Counted from the first letter of the stretch, positions 9,539-19,535 are shown. The stretch: 64,000 nucleotides of DNA from Dongia_B soli (GCF_034044715.1 NZ_JAXCLW010000003.1:496001-560000); one strand, 5' to 3'. The notes: a model not told the origin generated them from the sequence alone. Numbers and translations are program-made.

Positions 9539-10105
9539 ATGGAATGGACCGAACAGCGGATTGAAACCTTGCGCAAGCTTTGGGGCCAGGGCCAGACCGC
9601 CAGCCAGATTGCCGCTATTCTTGGCGGTATCACCCGCAATGCCGTCATTGGCAAGGCCCATCGCCTCGGCCTGACGGGACGTCCCTCGCCGATCAAACGC
9701 GAGGCCGGCAGCGGTAGCACCGCCCAACCGCGCCGCAAGGCAGCAACGGCGCGCCAGGACCGACCGGAACGGACGGCGCGGCCCGCACTCACTTCCCCAA
9801 TGGCGCCATCGCCGCTGGGCAATACCGCCTCGGCCGCTGGCATCAGCAACGCCGCTGCCGGCGCTTCGCAGCCGGCGGCCCCCTCGGCACGCCCCACGCC
9901 CGAGATGCGGAACAAGGCGGATCTGCCGGTTGCCCGCCACCCCCAGCCGAGCCGCGCCCATGGCGGCAGCAAGAGCTGTTCCTGGCCGGTCGGCGATCCG
10001 AAGCAACCCGGCTTCCATTTCTGCGGCGAGCCCGCCGAACCCGGCCGTCCCTATTGCGGCGAACATTGCCACGTTGCCTATCACCGGAAGTCGGAGGCGG
10101 CATAA
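9539..10105 (+). CDS. gcrA: Cell-cycle regulator GcrA
   Basis: 188 residues with an excellent ribosome site (AAGGAGG, 9526-9532). The N-terminal 45 residues (MEWTEQRIETLRKLWGQGQ, ASQIAAILGG, TRNAVIGKAHRLGL) form the helix-turn-helix that in Caulobacter binds promoters carrying methylated GANTC. A Pro/Ala-rich linker follows. The C-terminal part has the conserved Cys/His set (SCSWPVGDP, FHFCGEP, PYCGEHC, AYHR), the region that in the family contacts sigma-70. GcrA co-activates cell-cycle genes in concert with CcrM. The dyad upstream is a candidate control site and a hairpin follows the gene. Confidence 0.97.
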   Translation: MEWTEQRIETLRKLWGQGQTASQIAAILGGITRNAVIGKAHRLGLTGRPSPIKREAGSGSTAQPRRKAATARQDRPERTARPALTSPMAPSPLGNTASAAGISNAAAGASQPAAPSARPTPEMRNKADLPVARHPQPSRAHGGSKSCSWPVGDPKQPGFHFCGEPAEPGRPYCGEHCHVAYHRKSEAA

Positions 10106-10130
10106 CACGGTTCAACCATCACCGAAAACC

Positions 10131-10160
10131 ACAAAGGCTGGCCTAACCGCCAGCCTTTGT
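10131..10160 (+). terminator. Hairpin downstream of gcrA
   Basis: A perfect 12-bp stem (ACAAAGGCTGGC with its complement GCCAGCCTTTGT) with a six-base loop, 26 bases after the gcrA stop. There is no long T-run after it, so termination may be weak or Rho-assisted. It is still the most likely transcript end before the polysaccharide locus. Confidence 0.6.
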
Positions 10161-10327
10161 TCATCAGGGGCGTACCTCAGATAACGGTGCCGGGCAAAAG
10201 TGATGGATAGACAAAAAGCCGTTTCGCGGTAGAAATCGGCAACTGGTTTTGTATCGCAGCGATTACCCGACACTCTCCGTTGAGTTAAGGGCCTCAATAG
10301 CGACAGAGAGACGGCGGCAATAGGCGA

Positions 10328-11296
10328 ATGCCCGGCGACCTGAAAAAGTGGCTAATCATCGGCATACAGATCGCCGTTTCGGCAGCGCTGATCATGCATC
10401 TGGCCCAATCCGTGTCGGCGGCAGATCTGGGGAGGGCCACCCGAAACCTGTCGCTGATGACCGGTGCGGCATCGCTTGGTGTGCTGGGCGTTAGCCATTT
10501 ACTCGGCGCCTATCGGGTCGGCATCATTCTGCGCGCCCTCGGGGTTGATATTCCCTACCGGCGCGCCATCGCCCTTAGTTGGCTCGGCCTATTCGCCAGC
10601 AATTTTCTGCCTAGCACGATCGGCGGCGACGCCGTTATCGCTGCCTCCCTTAAGCGACATCGCTATCCACTGACACACACCTTGAGCGGCCTTGTTCTCA
10701 ATCGCCTTGCCGCTGTGATGGCCCTGGTTACAGCCTTGCCTTGCCTGCTTCTGATCGACGGGCTTGAACCGTTGCGCCCGCTCATCCTGCAATGCATCTT
10801 ATGGCTCGCTGTCGCGATCAGCACTCTTGGCCTTGGCCTAGCAGCTGTATTTTGGACGCTTAAATGGTCTGCAGTGTTCAAAGCGCGGCTCTTCCGCCTT
10901 CGAGAGGCGATCCTCGACCTTTTTGCCGACATACTATCGATCAAGCCGGTCTTTGCCGCGGCTTGGCTCGTCTCACTCCTCATGCTGATGGTGGGCTCAG
11001 CTTCCATCGCCATCCTAGCCGAAGCACAGGGACCTGCGATCAGCTATGCCGCGGTCTTCGGCGTTGTCCTGATCTTCCTGGCAGTGCAAATGATCCCGCT
11101 GTCATTCAACGGCATCGGCCTGCAGGAATCAGTCATCACGTTTTGCCTGGTAAGCCTCGGCTGGCCCACGGCAGAGGCCTTAGCGTTGAGCATTGCCATT
11201 CGCCTTGTGGCGACCGCCGTCTCACTACCCGGCGTATTAGTGGTCTTCGCGAAGTCGACACATTTCGTTTCCCGCCCGACGGCCCCGAAGCAATAA
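10328..11296 (+). CDS. Flippase-like integral membrane protein (LPG synthase TM / AglD2 type)
   Basis: 322 residues with about seven to eight membrane helices. The pattern of an early YRVGIILRALG segment, then SWLGLFASNFLPSTIGGDAVIAASLKRH, then SLPGVLVVF near the end is typical of the lysylphosphatidylglycerol-synthase transmembrane family (PF03706), the fold of the MprF flippase half and of archaeal AglD. Family members without the synthase domain are thought to flip lipids or lipid-linked sugars. It is the first gene of the polysaccharide locus and precedes two large GT-C-like membrane proteins, so a role with lipid-linked sugar is likely but unproven. Confidence 0.75.
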   Translation: MPGDLKKWLIIGIQIAVSAALIMHLAQSVSAADLGRATRNLSLMTGAASLGVLGVSHLLGAYRVGIILRALGVDIPYRRAIALSWLGLFASNFLPSTIGGDAVIAASLKRHRYPLTHTLSGLVLNRLAAVMALVTALPCLLLIDGLEPLRPLILQCILWLAVAISTLGLGLAAVFWTLKWSAVFKARLFRLREAILDLFADILSIKPVFAAAWLVSLLMLMVGSASIAILAEAQGPAISYAAVFGVVLIFLAVQMIPLSFNGIGLQESVITFCLVSLGWPTAEALALSIAIRLVATAVSLPGVLVVFAKSTHFVSRPTAPKQ

Positions 11297-11362
11297 CCGT
11301 GCAACCAGAACCGCATCTTCCAGGCAGCGATCGAACACCGCCATTACGATACATGGGATCAT

Positions 11363-13513
11363 GTGATGACATCCGCATCAGTCGGACAAGGTAAAAATCT
11401 CCGGACCATTCTGGGAATAGTGTGCGTGCTGATCGCCGCTGCCCTGATTGTGAGGCTGGTCTTAGTGGATGTAGGTCTGGCAACGCCGATCCATCGCAAG
11501 TATGTCGACATGTCGGCCCCAGGCTTGCTGCCGGCACTCTTTCTACACGTTGGCTTCGGCCTCATTCTTCTCTACGGCGGCCTCGCCACCGGCCTGGGCA
11601 TTCTCACGTTTGCGCCGGCATCGTGGAATTTGACGGTGATCGATCGCCAGATGATCAGCCTTCCACTTGGTATCCTCGTCTGGCTCATTATCTGCGCCCT
11701 CGTCCAGTTTGCCGGCGGCAGTAGCTATCTCATCTTGGCATTGGCACTTGGACTGCCTTTGTTGCGGATCGTTCAGATCCGACGCGACCTCAATTCTGGG
11801 GGTAACGACAGCTCGGCGGCGGCAAGCGGCTGGTCGTCGCATCTGATCATTTTTGCTCTCGCAAGCGCCTTTGCCGTGCATTTCGGCCTGCTTTGGCGGA
11901 TGCCAACGGTCTACGGCTCAGGAACTTTGGATCTGGGCGATATCACGGTCTACGCTGCGAACTATCATGCGCTCAAGAAATCACTGTTCACCGTCATACC
12001 GCTGACCGTAGAGGGGGACCGGCTGGGACCGCCAGTCAACCAGATTGCGTCCTTTCTAGCATTTGCGTTCGACGATATCCCCGCCTTCGACATTTCGTTA
12101 TTCATCACGGCCTCTGTCCCGTTCTTCTTCTTTATGGCCGTTTGCTATGGGGGGCGGACGCTGCTGCGCTATCGCGCGGAATGCGGCACTGAGCCCATAT
12201 CTGCGATACGGATCTGTGCCGTCATCCTGATGATCTGCGCCGCGACACGGTATCCGAGCTGGATTGTCGAAAGCCCTCCTTACGCCTTTGCCATTCCCTT
12301 CGGCTTGTCGATCGCCTATCTCGCGGCGCGAGGAGAGGATCGACACGGGTTCTTCTTCATCCTGGCACCGTTAACGGCAATCTGCTTTGCCATCTCAAAG
12401 GTTGTTGTTATAGCGGTTTTCGGGTCATATGTGCTGTGCCGCTTTGCGGGCGTCGTGCTCGCTAGTAAGTCTCCCCGGAGCACATTCTTTCTCCTGTTTG
12501 GTGCCGTCATATGCGGCGGCTTTGCCATTGGCCTGCTCAGTTACTACGGTCCGATTTTTGCGGGTTATGCGTCCGCTCAAGATTTCGGCCCGAACAGTTT
12601 TCGGGTCCTGTTTTATGGCATTACGGTCGACAGCACGAACCGCGCCTTGCCATTCCTGGCTGGAGACCTTGGATATATATTGCTGATCGTTGGTGCCTGG
12701 CGGCTCCGCGATTATCCCACCGCAATTGCAGTGGCTGTCGCCATGGCCTTGTTCTTTTTCTATCCCTTCCTATTCAACGGCACAGCATCATCGGCTCTCG
12801 CTCTTGTTGCGTTCGCGCTTCTCACGGGGCAGATCGGACGCGGTCAGCCCGACCGTGCACCCGACTATCTTTTCATCCTAGCATCACTTCTCACCCTCTT
12901 CGGACAAGCATATCGCGATCCCGGAAAATGGGAATTCGTGCTTCTCTGGACTGTTCTGTTTGGCGGCGCCCTAATTATTGCGTTGTCACCATTTACCGCT
13001 GATGCGCATCGACCAGCCACCCAAACGAGGAAAGGCAGGCTTGGTCGCTGCTGGCGATACGCGCTGCCGATCGCCGTGATCGTCACCGTCTTCGCCCATG
13101 CCGACGGAGATCTGAAATTCGTCGGCAAGTGGCGCAACGTCGTGCCACCGAAACTTTATGATCTCTGGCGCAAAGTGGCCGAGCTGACCCCTCCAAATGC
13201 TTTGATCTTTACAGACCAAACCGGTGATCAACCCTCACGCTTTGAAGGATGGAACGATCTTTCCGCTACGGCTGACCGCCAGTTTTATATTTCGAGTTGG
13301 TCGGTTTCGCCGCTGCGGTCCGACCCAGCCGCCAGGCAACACCGCCTGGAACTGAATGATGCTGTCATCAGCGGCCGGTTGCGGCCCAACGCGCTCACGC
13401 TGCACGGATCGTATGAAGGCTATTTCTTGGCTCTCCGAGCCGAGCGGCAGCCGCCAGAAACGGCAATATCCATCTATAATAATGGCGAATATGCAATTTA
13501 CAGGCTGCCCTGA
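11363..13513 (+). CDS. Large multi-spanning membrane protein, GT-C-like
   Basis: 716 residues with roughly a dozen or more membrane helices and a C-terminal soluble part of about 150 residues ending in YNNGEYAIYRLP. After the first few helices an extracytoplasmic loop contains GTLDLGDITVYAANYH, an acidic loop like the one that carries the catalytic Asp in GT-C glycosyltransferases. The soluble tail resembles the periplasmic beta-rich tail of such enzymes. I recognise no named family. The next gene encodes a protein of the same overall design. Likely role: transferring a sugar from a polyprenyl-phosphate donor on the periplasmic side. A transporter or polymerase remains possible. Confidence 0.6.
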   Translation: MMTSASVGQGKNLRTILGIVCVLIAAALIVRLVLVDVGLATPIHRKYVDMSAPGLLPALFLHVGFGLILLYGGLATGLGILTFAPASWNLTVIDRQMISLPLGILVWLIICALVQFAGGSSYLILALALGLPLLRIVQIRRDLNSGGNDSSAAASGWSSHLIIFALASAFAVHFGLLWRMPTVYGSGTLDLGDITVYAANYHALKKSLFTVIPLTVEGDRLGPPVNQIASFLAFAFDDIPAFDISLFITASVPFFFFMAVCYGGRTLLRYRAECGTEPISAIRICAVILMICAATRYPSWIVESPPYAFAIPFGLSIAYLAARGEDRHGFFFILAPLTAICFAISKVVVIAVFGSYVLCRFAGVVLASKSPRSTFFLLFGAVICGGFAIGLLSYYGPIFAGYASAQDFGPNSFRVLFYGITVDSTNRALPFLAGDLGYILLIVGAWRLRDYPTAIAVAVAMALFFFYPFLFNGTASSALALVAFALLTGQIGRGQPDRAPDYLFILASLLTLFGQAYRDPGKWEFVLLWTVLFGGALIIALSPFTADAHRPATQTRKGRLGRCWRYALPIAVIVTVFAHADGDLKFVGKWRNVVPPKLYDLWRKVAELTPPNALIFTDQTGDQPSRFEGWNDLSATADRQFYISSWSVSPLRSDPAARQHRLELNDAVISGRLRPNALTLHGSYEGYFLALRAERQPPETAISIYNNGEYAIYRLP

Positions 13514-13560
13514 CCGCATGCGCCGGACCATGCGTCGGCAATGGTGATTTCCAGCGGCCT

Positions 13561-15588
13561 GTGCTGTCATTTCTCTTTATGTCAAAAAGATCTGAGATGC
13601 TGTCGAAATCGATGTCGTCCAAAGAGTGGCTGCCGCCAATGACCTTCAAGGAGGCTATTGGACTCGGTGCCTACCTGGTGCCGCTATCAGCCTGGATACT
13701 CGCCAACCCTTCCATCGATGGCGTGGTGGCCGCAAAAGCAATCACCGTTTTGCTCATCCTGGCGGCACCAGTTTTGCTGGTCATGAAACTGCTCTTTGGC
13801 AGAATCGGGCCTGCTGAAGTCGCCGTCAGCTTCTCGGTCGGCTTTATTCTGTCCGGCATCGTCTCCATTCTTGCAAGATTGGCGGACTTGCCAGGCTGGA
13901 CGATGATATTAGCGTTCATTCTTTGCGGCCTTGCTTTTCTGTCGAGGATGCGCCGCGGCGGCGGCGAGCAATCCCTTGTCCGCCAGGAAAGATCAAGTCC
14001 AGGGCTTTCGGCATCGATCACGATCGCTGCGATCATTCTGCTTCTGCCGTTATGCGTGGTCCTGGTTCGCGGCGCCCTGGCCGGTACCGGTGCCTTTCCT
14101 CCCTTCATCTTCTATACGGATGACGCGACTGACTTGGCGACCATCCGCTCGCTCCTGGCCTCCCCAGCTTTGCCGCCTTATTCGCTGACCTTCGCGGGCG
14201 GCATCAAACCCTATCATTTGGGCGTCCTCGAAGCGGTTGCCAATCTGGTGCGGCTGACCGGGATCAAGGCGCATATTGCTCAATTTTATCTCGCTTTTCC
14301 GATCATCGAAGGAGGGATTATTGGCGTGGGCTGGATGCTGGTCCGCCGCCTGCCCCGCGGCGTGCCGGTGATTCTCGCCGCCTGTCTCGTCGTCGTCGCC
14401 TTCAATCACAATCACGGCGATTTCCGGATCAGCTTCAAAACCGTCAAAGCAATTTTGCAGACGGTGAAACACGGGAGTTTCGCCGCCGAGCCGACTCTCA
14501 ATTTCCTTGTGGTACATTTGCCAACTGTGGGCGCCCGGATGCTGGCTTGGCTGACAGTTGCCTTGATGCTCTATTGGGAGCGACGCACAGCGCGCGTGCT
14601 GAGCGCAGTGCTCGTCGGATGCCTCGCGCCGCTCGACCCCTTCTATTTTATCTCGACCGGGCTGATCCTCGGACTCTGGTGTCTTTACCGTAGCGTGGCC
14701 GGGCGGCAGCCGCGGGAGATCCTCCCAGCCGCCGCCGCGCTGATAATCGGTCTCCTCCTGATGACCCTGTCCGGATCTGGCGGGTCCGAGTTCTTCGTGA
14801 AGTTTGCTCCTTTCGCCTGCACCTATTGCAGCGAGAACACCGTCGAGATTTCTCGCGACCTGGCATTTGTCGCCATATGCGGCCTGGGGCTAGCCGCATG
14901 GTGCTATCGTCACGTGCCTTCCTTTTGCGTGATCTGGTTTATTGCGGCACTTCTACTGCTGCTCGCTGCCAATATGCTCGTCCTAATCTATGCAAATCAG
15001 GCAGACCCCAATTTCAACTGGTTCCGGATCGCCTCGGCCGTACCAATGCTGGCTGTTGCCTTCACCGCCGCCATGCTGGCCGAAGCTTGGGGCAAATTGC
15101 CCAGAGTCGGCCGGCTTCTGGTGAGTCTCGTCATCGTTGCGGCGACGGCCTTGTCGATCTTGCGCATTCCCGTGGTCGCGGCCCAGGTCACCGCCAATCC
15201 CCTACGCGGCGATGACGTGGTCGAAACCACAGCCTTGGCCGCGGCAATGCAGGCGATCCCGCTGCAAAACACCGTCGTCGTGACCAATGATCTACGCTAT
15301 CCGGTCATTGATTATCGCTACGGCAAGAAGAATACGCTGATTTCCGCCTTGTTCGGCCATCAATGCTATTTCTGCAATGGCGATGGCGAGGCCGAACTTC
15401 CCGGTGCCGATCAGCGCCTGAATGAAATCCGCGCCCTGTCAGCCGAACATTGGAGTGCTGCGATTGCCGACCTTGCCAGCAAGAATCATTGGACGCATTT
15501 CATCGTTCATAAGGACTGGCGCTACCCTCACGATCTGCCGCTGAAGTGTATCTTCGAGAACGAGCGATATGCCGTTTACGTCTTTTGA
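13561..15588 (+). CDS. Second large GT-C-like membrane protein
   Basis: Up to 675 residues. The GTG at 13561 is the most upstream start; ATGs at 13579, 13612 and 13639 are alternatives and none has a clear ribosome site. The protein has about a dozen membrane helices. Its first large periplasmic loop contains FYTDDATDLATIRSLL and later KPYHLGVLEAVANL, again an acidic GT-C-like loop. The soluble C-terminus carries ALFGHQCYFCNGDG and ends with FENERYAVYVF; another CxxC lies in FACTYCSEN, so disulfide bonding in the periplasm is plausible. Its design matches the preceding gene (716 residues), suggesting a divergent paralogous pair. Confidence 0.6.
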   Translation: MLSFLFMSKRSEMLSKSMSSKEWLPPMTFKEAIGLGAYLVPLSAWILANPSIDGVVAAKAITVLLILAAPVLLVMKLLFGRIGPAEVAVSFSVGFILSGIVSILARLADLPGWTMILAFILCGLAFLSRMRRGGGEQSLVRQERSSPGLSASITIAAIILLLPLCVVLVRGALAGTGAFPPFIFYTDDATDLATIRSLLASPALPPYSLTFAGGIKPYHLGVLEAVANLVRLTGIKAHIAQFYLAFPIIEGGIIGVGWMLVRRLPRGVPVILAACLVVVAFNHNHGDFRISFKTVKAILQTVKHGSFAAEPTLNFLVVHLPTVGARMLAWLTVALMLYWERRTARVLSAVLVGCLAPLDPFYFISTGLILGLWCLYRSVAGRQPREILPAAAALIIGLLLMTLSGSGGSEFFVKFAPFACTYCSENTVEISRDLAFVAICGLGLAAWCYRHVPSFCVIWFIAALLLLLAANMLVLIYANQADPNFNWFRIASAVPMLAVAFTAAMLAEAWGKLPRVGRLLVSLVIVAATALSILRIPVVAAQVTANPLRGDDVVETTALAAAMQAIPLQNTVVVTNDLRYPVIDYRYGKKNTLISALFGHQCYFCNGDGEAELPGADQRLNEIRALSAEHWSAAIADLASKNHWTHFIVHKDWRYPHDLPLKCIFENERYAVYVF

Positions 15589-15614
15589 TGGCCTATCGTT
15601 CGAGCCGGAGCAGA

Positions 15615-16604
15615 TCAGAGATTGATTCGCTCCCGCACGTAATAGGGCCGTTTGTCTTGGGATTCGAAATAGGTGCGTACCAGGATTTCCGACATCAAGC
15701 CGAGCAGAATGGCCGTGATGCCAATTAGAAAAGCCATGGCAGACAGAAGAGGCAGCGGCGTTTGAATGAGCGATAGGCCCTCGACCAGCTTGAGATAGAG
15801 CGCCCAGAGCAGCGTGAGAAACGAGATCGCGACCGACAACATGCCAAAGCCACCGAAGACATAGATTGGCTTTACCAGATGGCGGTCAAGGAACTTAACC
15901 ACAATCAAATCAAGAATGACCTTGACGACGCGTTCCAGCCCATAGCTGGACTTGCCATGGAGCCGCGGATGATGCCTCACCGGAATCTCAGTGATCTTTG
16001 CACCCATCCATGAGGCATAGATGGGAACGAAGCGATGCATTTCGCCGTATAGGCGAACACCTTCGAGAACCGATCGCCGATAGGCCTTCAGCGAGCAGCC
16101 GTAGTCGCGCAAATGAACGCCGGAAATGCGGGATATAACGAGATTTGCCACCGAACTGACGAAATTGCGGCGGATGGCAGCATCTTTACGATCGCGCCGC
16201 CAGCCGGAAACCACGTCATAACCCTCATCGATCTTGACCAGGAGGTTCGGGATATCCGCGGGATCGTTTTGCAAATCGGCATCGATCGGGATGATGATGT
16301 CACCGGTCGAATGATCGATACCGCACATCAAAGCAGCGGTTTGACCCGAATTGCGCTTCAGGTCGATCACCTTGACCTCTGGATGCTGCTCCGCCAGCCG
16401 GCGCAACGCTGCCAGGGAACCGTCGCGACTACCATCATTGACCATGATGATCTCATAGCCGCGTTTCATAGGGCGCAGTACTGCATCGAGCCGTTCGAAA
16501 AGGAGGGGGATATTCTCCTCTTCATTATAGATAGGCGTGATAATCGAAAGCTTGAGTGCAGAATGTTGGGCCGCCTGCATATCGGTGGATGTTGTCACTA
16601 TCAA
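15615..16604 (-). CDS. GT2 glycosyltransferase, polyprenyl-phosphate type (DPM1/ArnC/GtrB-like)
   Basis: 329 residues. N-terminal GT-A domain: LSIITPIYNEEENIP, VNDGSRDGS and the metal-binding IPIDADLQNDP, followed by the family's SGWRRDRKDA and RDYGCSLKAYRR blocks. Two membrane helices close the protein (about residues 245-270 and 283-308). Such enzymes transfer a sugar from a nucleotide donor to undecaprenyl phosphate on the cytoplasmic face, making the donor for periplasmic GT-C enzymes. It converges on the two GT-C-like genes, fitting that partnership. The sugar cannot be read from sequence; ArnC, GtrB and dolichol-phosphate mannose synthase relatives look alike. Confidence 0.88.
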   Translation of the reverse strand: MIVTTSTDMQAAQHSALKLSIITPIYNEEENIPLLFERLDAVLRPMKRGYEIIMVNDGSRDGSLAALRRLAEQHPEVKVIDLKRNSGQTAALMCGIDHSTGDIIIPIDADLQNDPADIPNLLVKIDEGYDVVSGWRRDRKDAAIRRNFVSSVANLVISRISGVHLRDYGCSLKAYRRSVLEGVRLYGEMHRFVPIYASWMGAKITEIPVRHHPRLHGKSSYGLERVVKVILDLIVVKFLDRHLVKPIYVFGGFGMLSVAISFLTLLWALYLKLVEGLSLIQTPLPLLSAMAFLIGITAILLGLMSEILVRTYFESQDKRPYYVRERINL

Positions 16605-16724
16605 GATGTTGCCTCCCTAACCACTCGGCGCTTTCCCGCTCTCTGCGGCACTATGCTGCCCGGAATGTATTGCTCGACATGAATCGGCACCAGCCGAACT
16701 GAAATCCGTTCACGTCCTGGTACC

Positions 16725-17651
16725 TCAATGCATACGCTTGCGGGCGACCAAGATGACCGGGGTCTCCCAATGCAGGCGCTTCGCAACTGCTAAGCCAAGG
16801 GAAACCAGCTTCATCTTGTGCAACAGGCCGACGACGCGGCCGGCCAGAGCAAGCGCACCCCATTTCGGCGTTGCCTGATCGCGGACGCGCTTCTCAAAAG
16901 TGGACCAGCCCCAATCGAGAATTTCAATGTCGCGACCGAAGCGGTCCGTCCAGGTTTTCATTTGCGCGTGATCGATCAGATTGAGCGTATCGACGTAGGC
17001 AGGGTCGCGGCCCAATAGGCGGGTATAGAGTTTTGCCATCCGTCGTGAAAGATTGGGCCACCAGAGAATACCGTAATGGCCTTCCCACCACGAGCCGTAA
17101 TTCGGCACAACGATATGCAGCAGGCCGCCTGGCCGCAAGACGCGCATTGCCTCAGCGAGCGTCTTTTCCGGATCTGCCACATGTTCGAGAACGTTCGAAC
17201 TGTGCACCACATCAAAAGAATTGTCGGCGAACGGCAAAGCCTCGCCCTGGGCATCGAGCACGCAGTCGGCCGGCTGGGCGAAATGATCCAACATCTCGCG
17301 ACAGACGGACAGATTGGCTGAAAACTCACCCAAGCTCGGCTCGACGCCATATACGTCCAGGCCATAGCCCGCGCGACCGCGCACCACGAAGGCGCCGCAG
17401 CCGGATCCGATCTCCAATATCCTTTTACCCTGCAATGCCACCCAGTGGCTCAATGCCTCGATCTGTTCATCAGCTCGGCGGTCGGACAACATGTCCTTGA
17501 CGATGCTGTCCACCGGCAGTCGGCTGACCCGCCCGGCAAATCCCGAATCGATATACCCCTTTCCTAGCAGCTTCACCCAGTCGGGAAAGCGCGCATCGCA
17601 TTCGATCAATGGTACTTGTACCTCGTGTCGCAACTCTGATGGCTTTTGCAA
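16725..17651 (-). CDS. Class I SAM-dependent methyltransferase
   Basis: 308 residues. SAM-binding motif I is ILEIGSGCGAFVV, the acidic motif II is VYGVEPS, and the motif before strand 4 is DVVHSSNVLEHVADPEKTL, then LRPGGLLHIVVPNYGSWWEGH, all of the Methyltransf_11 type. An N-terminal 80-residue segment of unknown role precedes it. The stop is 74 bases past the next gene's boundary on one side, and the start lies ten bases downstream of the asparagine synthase stop, so the two are co-transcribed. Probably modifies a sugar or glycan lipid of this locus. Confidence 0.85.
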   Translation of the reverse strand: MQKPSELRHEVQVPLIECDARFPDWVKLLGKGYIDSGFAGRVSRLPVDSIVKDMLSDRRADEQIEALSHWVALQGKRILEIGSGCGAFVVRGRAGYGLDVYGVEPSLGEFSANLSVCREMLDHFAQPADCVLDAQGEALPFADNSFDVVHSSNVLEHVADPEKTLAEAMRVLRPGGLLHIVVPNYGSWWEGHYGILWWPNLSRRMAKLYTRLLGRDPAYVDTLNLIDHAQMKTWTDRFGRDIEILDWGWSTFEKRVRDQATPKWGALALAGRVVGLLHKMKLVSLGLAVAKRLHWETPVILVARKRMH

Positions 17652-17660
17652 GGCGGACCT

Positions 17661-19535
17661 TTATGTTCGCATCCGGGTCGGCCTGGACAGGTAGCGATCC
17701 AGAACCAACCCTGCCCACAGAACGGCACGATGATCCGCAGCTTCCTGCCGATGTTCCTTTGCCAGCTGGGCGAAGTGATTGCAGTCGAGATAGGAATGCA
17801 GCACGGATGAGCTGTCCGCTGAGAGCTCGCCATCGGCGAACCACTTGCCGATCGGCACACCGAAGCCCTTCTTCGGCCGGTTCAGGATATGGTCCGGCAG
17901 TAACGGCTCAAGAGCGACCTTAAGAATATGCTTCGTCCGGTCGCCGCGCAGCTTGAAGCGGCTGGGGATGCGCCGCACATAGTTGACCAAGTCTAGATCC
18001 AGGAAAGGCGCGCGACATTCGACGGAATGCATCATGCTGGACCGATCGACCTTGGTCAGGATGTCATTCTGAAGATACAGGTTGACGTAGAACTGCATCG
18101 TTTTGTCGACGAGATTTTCCTGCGGACAGGCATTCCAGGCGGACAAGGCCTCGCTATAAACCTCGTCTAGGTCGATGCGCTGAGTCATCAGTTCGCCCAA
18201 CTCTTGCGGCGACAGGGGGCCCAGCCAAGCCGCATTCCACATATTGCGGTTATAGTCCAATCCGCGCAGCGTGCGCTTGATTTTGAAATCGAGGCTCATA
18301 TTGCGATGAGAGACTGGCAGCATCCCAGCCACCAGTCGGATCGGCCGGCGTAGCGGCCTCGGCACCACCGACTCATAAAGCTTGGCCCAGCGTAGAGCAC
18401 GGAAGGTATCATAGCCGGCAAAGAGCTCGTCACCGCCATCGCCGCCGAGCGCCACCTTCATATGCCGCCCCACATGCCGGAAAAGCAGATAGCACGGCAA
18501 TAGCGAGGCATCCGCCAGCGGCTCGTCAAGGCGATCGAGCAATTCCGGCAGAAGATGACTGGCCTGGGACAAGGACAGACGCTCAACGATGTGGCGCGCT
18601 CCGGTCAGTTGCGCCACTTCCCGAGCATAAGATGATTCATCGAAGCTTTTTTCCTCGAAACCGATATTGAAGCTCGTGATCGGTTCGGACCCGCGCGAGG
18701 CGAAATAGGCGATCGCGGAGGAATCGACGCCGCCGCTCAGCAGAATCCCGACTGGTACATCGGCAACCATGCGCTGCCGCACCGAGCGGCCGAGCAGCTC
18801 ACGGATCGCCTCGCCATATTGAGCTTCGGCGCGATCGGGCGAGGCCGGTTCCTGCGGATCGATCACCAGGGACCAATAGCGACTTACCCGCAAGCTCTTC
18901 TGTGCGAGATCATAGATTGCCGAATGCCCCGCCGGCAGTTGCTCGATGCCCTGATAAATCGTGTGGGGCGCCGGAAGGTACCCATGGGCGAAATACTTCT
19001 GCACGGCAAGCGGAGAAGTCGCCGGGCGGATGGCGGGATGCGCCAGCAGCACCCGCAATTCGGATCCGAAGGCGAAGAGCCCGTCCCGGCGGTGGAAATA
19101 AAGCGGCTTTTCGCCAAAGCGGTCGCGGCTGAGGAAGAGCTGGCCGCGACGGCGGTCCAGGATGGCGAAGGCCCACATGCCATTCAGCTGCTCCACCACG
19201 TCCGGTCCCCAAGCTTTGTAGCCCTGAATCACCACCTCGGTGTCGGAATGATCGGTGCGGAAGACATGGCCGGCAGCGATGAGACGCTGCCGCAATTCAG
19301 TATGGTTGTAGATCTCGCCATTGAAAACGATGCCGATCTCGCCGGTTTCATCCCACATCGGCTGATTGCCGGTGCCGAGATCGACTATAGATAGGCGCCG
19401 ATGCACCAGATGGATGCCCTGATCGGGATCTATCCAGAGGCCGATTCCATCTGGGCCGCGATGCGGCATGACTGCCGCCATCGCTTCCGCAACCGCCGGC
19501 GCATGGTTACCAATAAAACCGCCGATGCCACACAT
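17661..19535 (-). CDS. asnB: Asparagine synthase, glutamine-hydrolysing
   Basis: 624 residues starting MCGIGGFIGN, which exposes Cys2 as the glutaminase nucleophile after Met removal. Conserved glutaminase blocks are HRRLSIVDLGTGNQPM and FNGEIYNH; the synthetase domain has the ATP-pyrophosphatase loop LLSGGVDSSAIAYF and the FLDLDLVNYVRRIP region. Members inside polysaccharide clusters often amidate a carboxylated sugar or precursor rather than free aspartate, and context suggests that here. It is co-oriented with the methyltransferase and divergent from the GT4 gene. Confidence 0.93.
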   Translation of the reverse strand: MCGIGGFIGNHAPAVAEAMAAVMPHRGPDGIGLWIDPDQGIHLVHRRLSIVDLGTGNQPMWDETGEIGIVFNGEIYNHTELRQRLIAAGHVFRTDHSDTEVVIQGYKAWGPDVVEQLNGMWAFAILDRRRGQLFLSRDRFGEKPLYFHRRDGLFAFGSELRVLLAHPAIRPATSPLAVQKYFAHGYLPAPHTIYQGIEQLPAGHSAIYDLAQKSLRVSRYWSLVIDPQEPASPDRAEAQYGEAIRELLGRSVRQRMVADVPVGILLSGGVDSSAIAYFASRGSEPITSFNIGFEEKSFDESSYAREVAQLTGARHIVERLSLSQASHLLPELLDRLDEPLADASLLPCYLLFRHVGRHMKVALGGDGGDELFAGYDTFRALRWAKLYESVVPRPLRRPIRLVAGMLPVSHRNMSLDFKIKRTLRGLDYNRNMWNAAWLGPLSPQELGELMTQRIDLDEVYSEALSAWNACPQENLVDKTMQFYVNLYLQNDILTKVDRSSMMHSVECRAPFLDLDLVNYVRRIPSRFKLRGDRTKHILKVALEPLLPDHILNRPKKGFGVPIGKWFADGELSADSSSVLHSYLDCNHFAQLAKEHRQEAADHRAVLWAGLVLDRYLSRPTRMRT

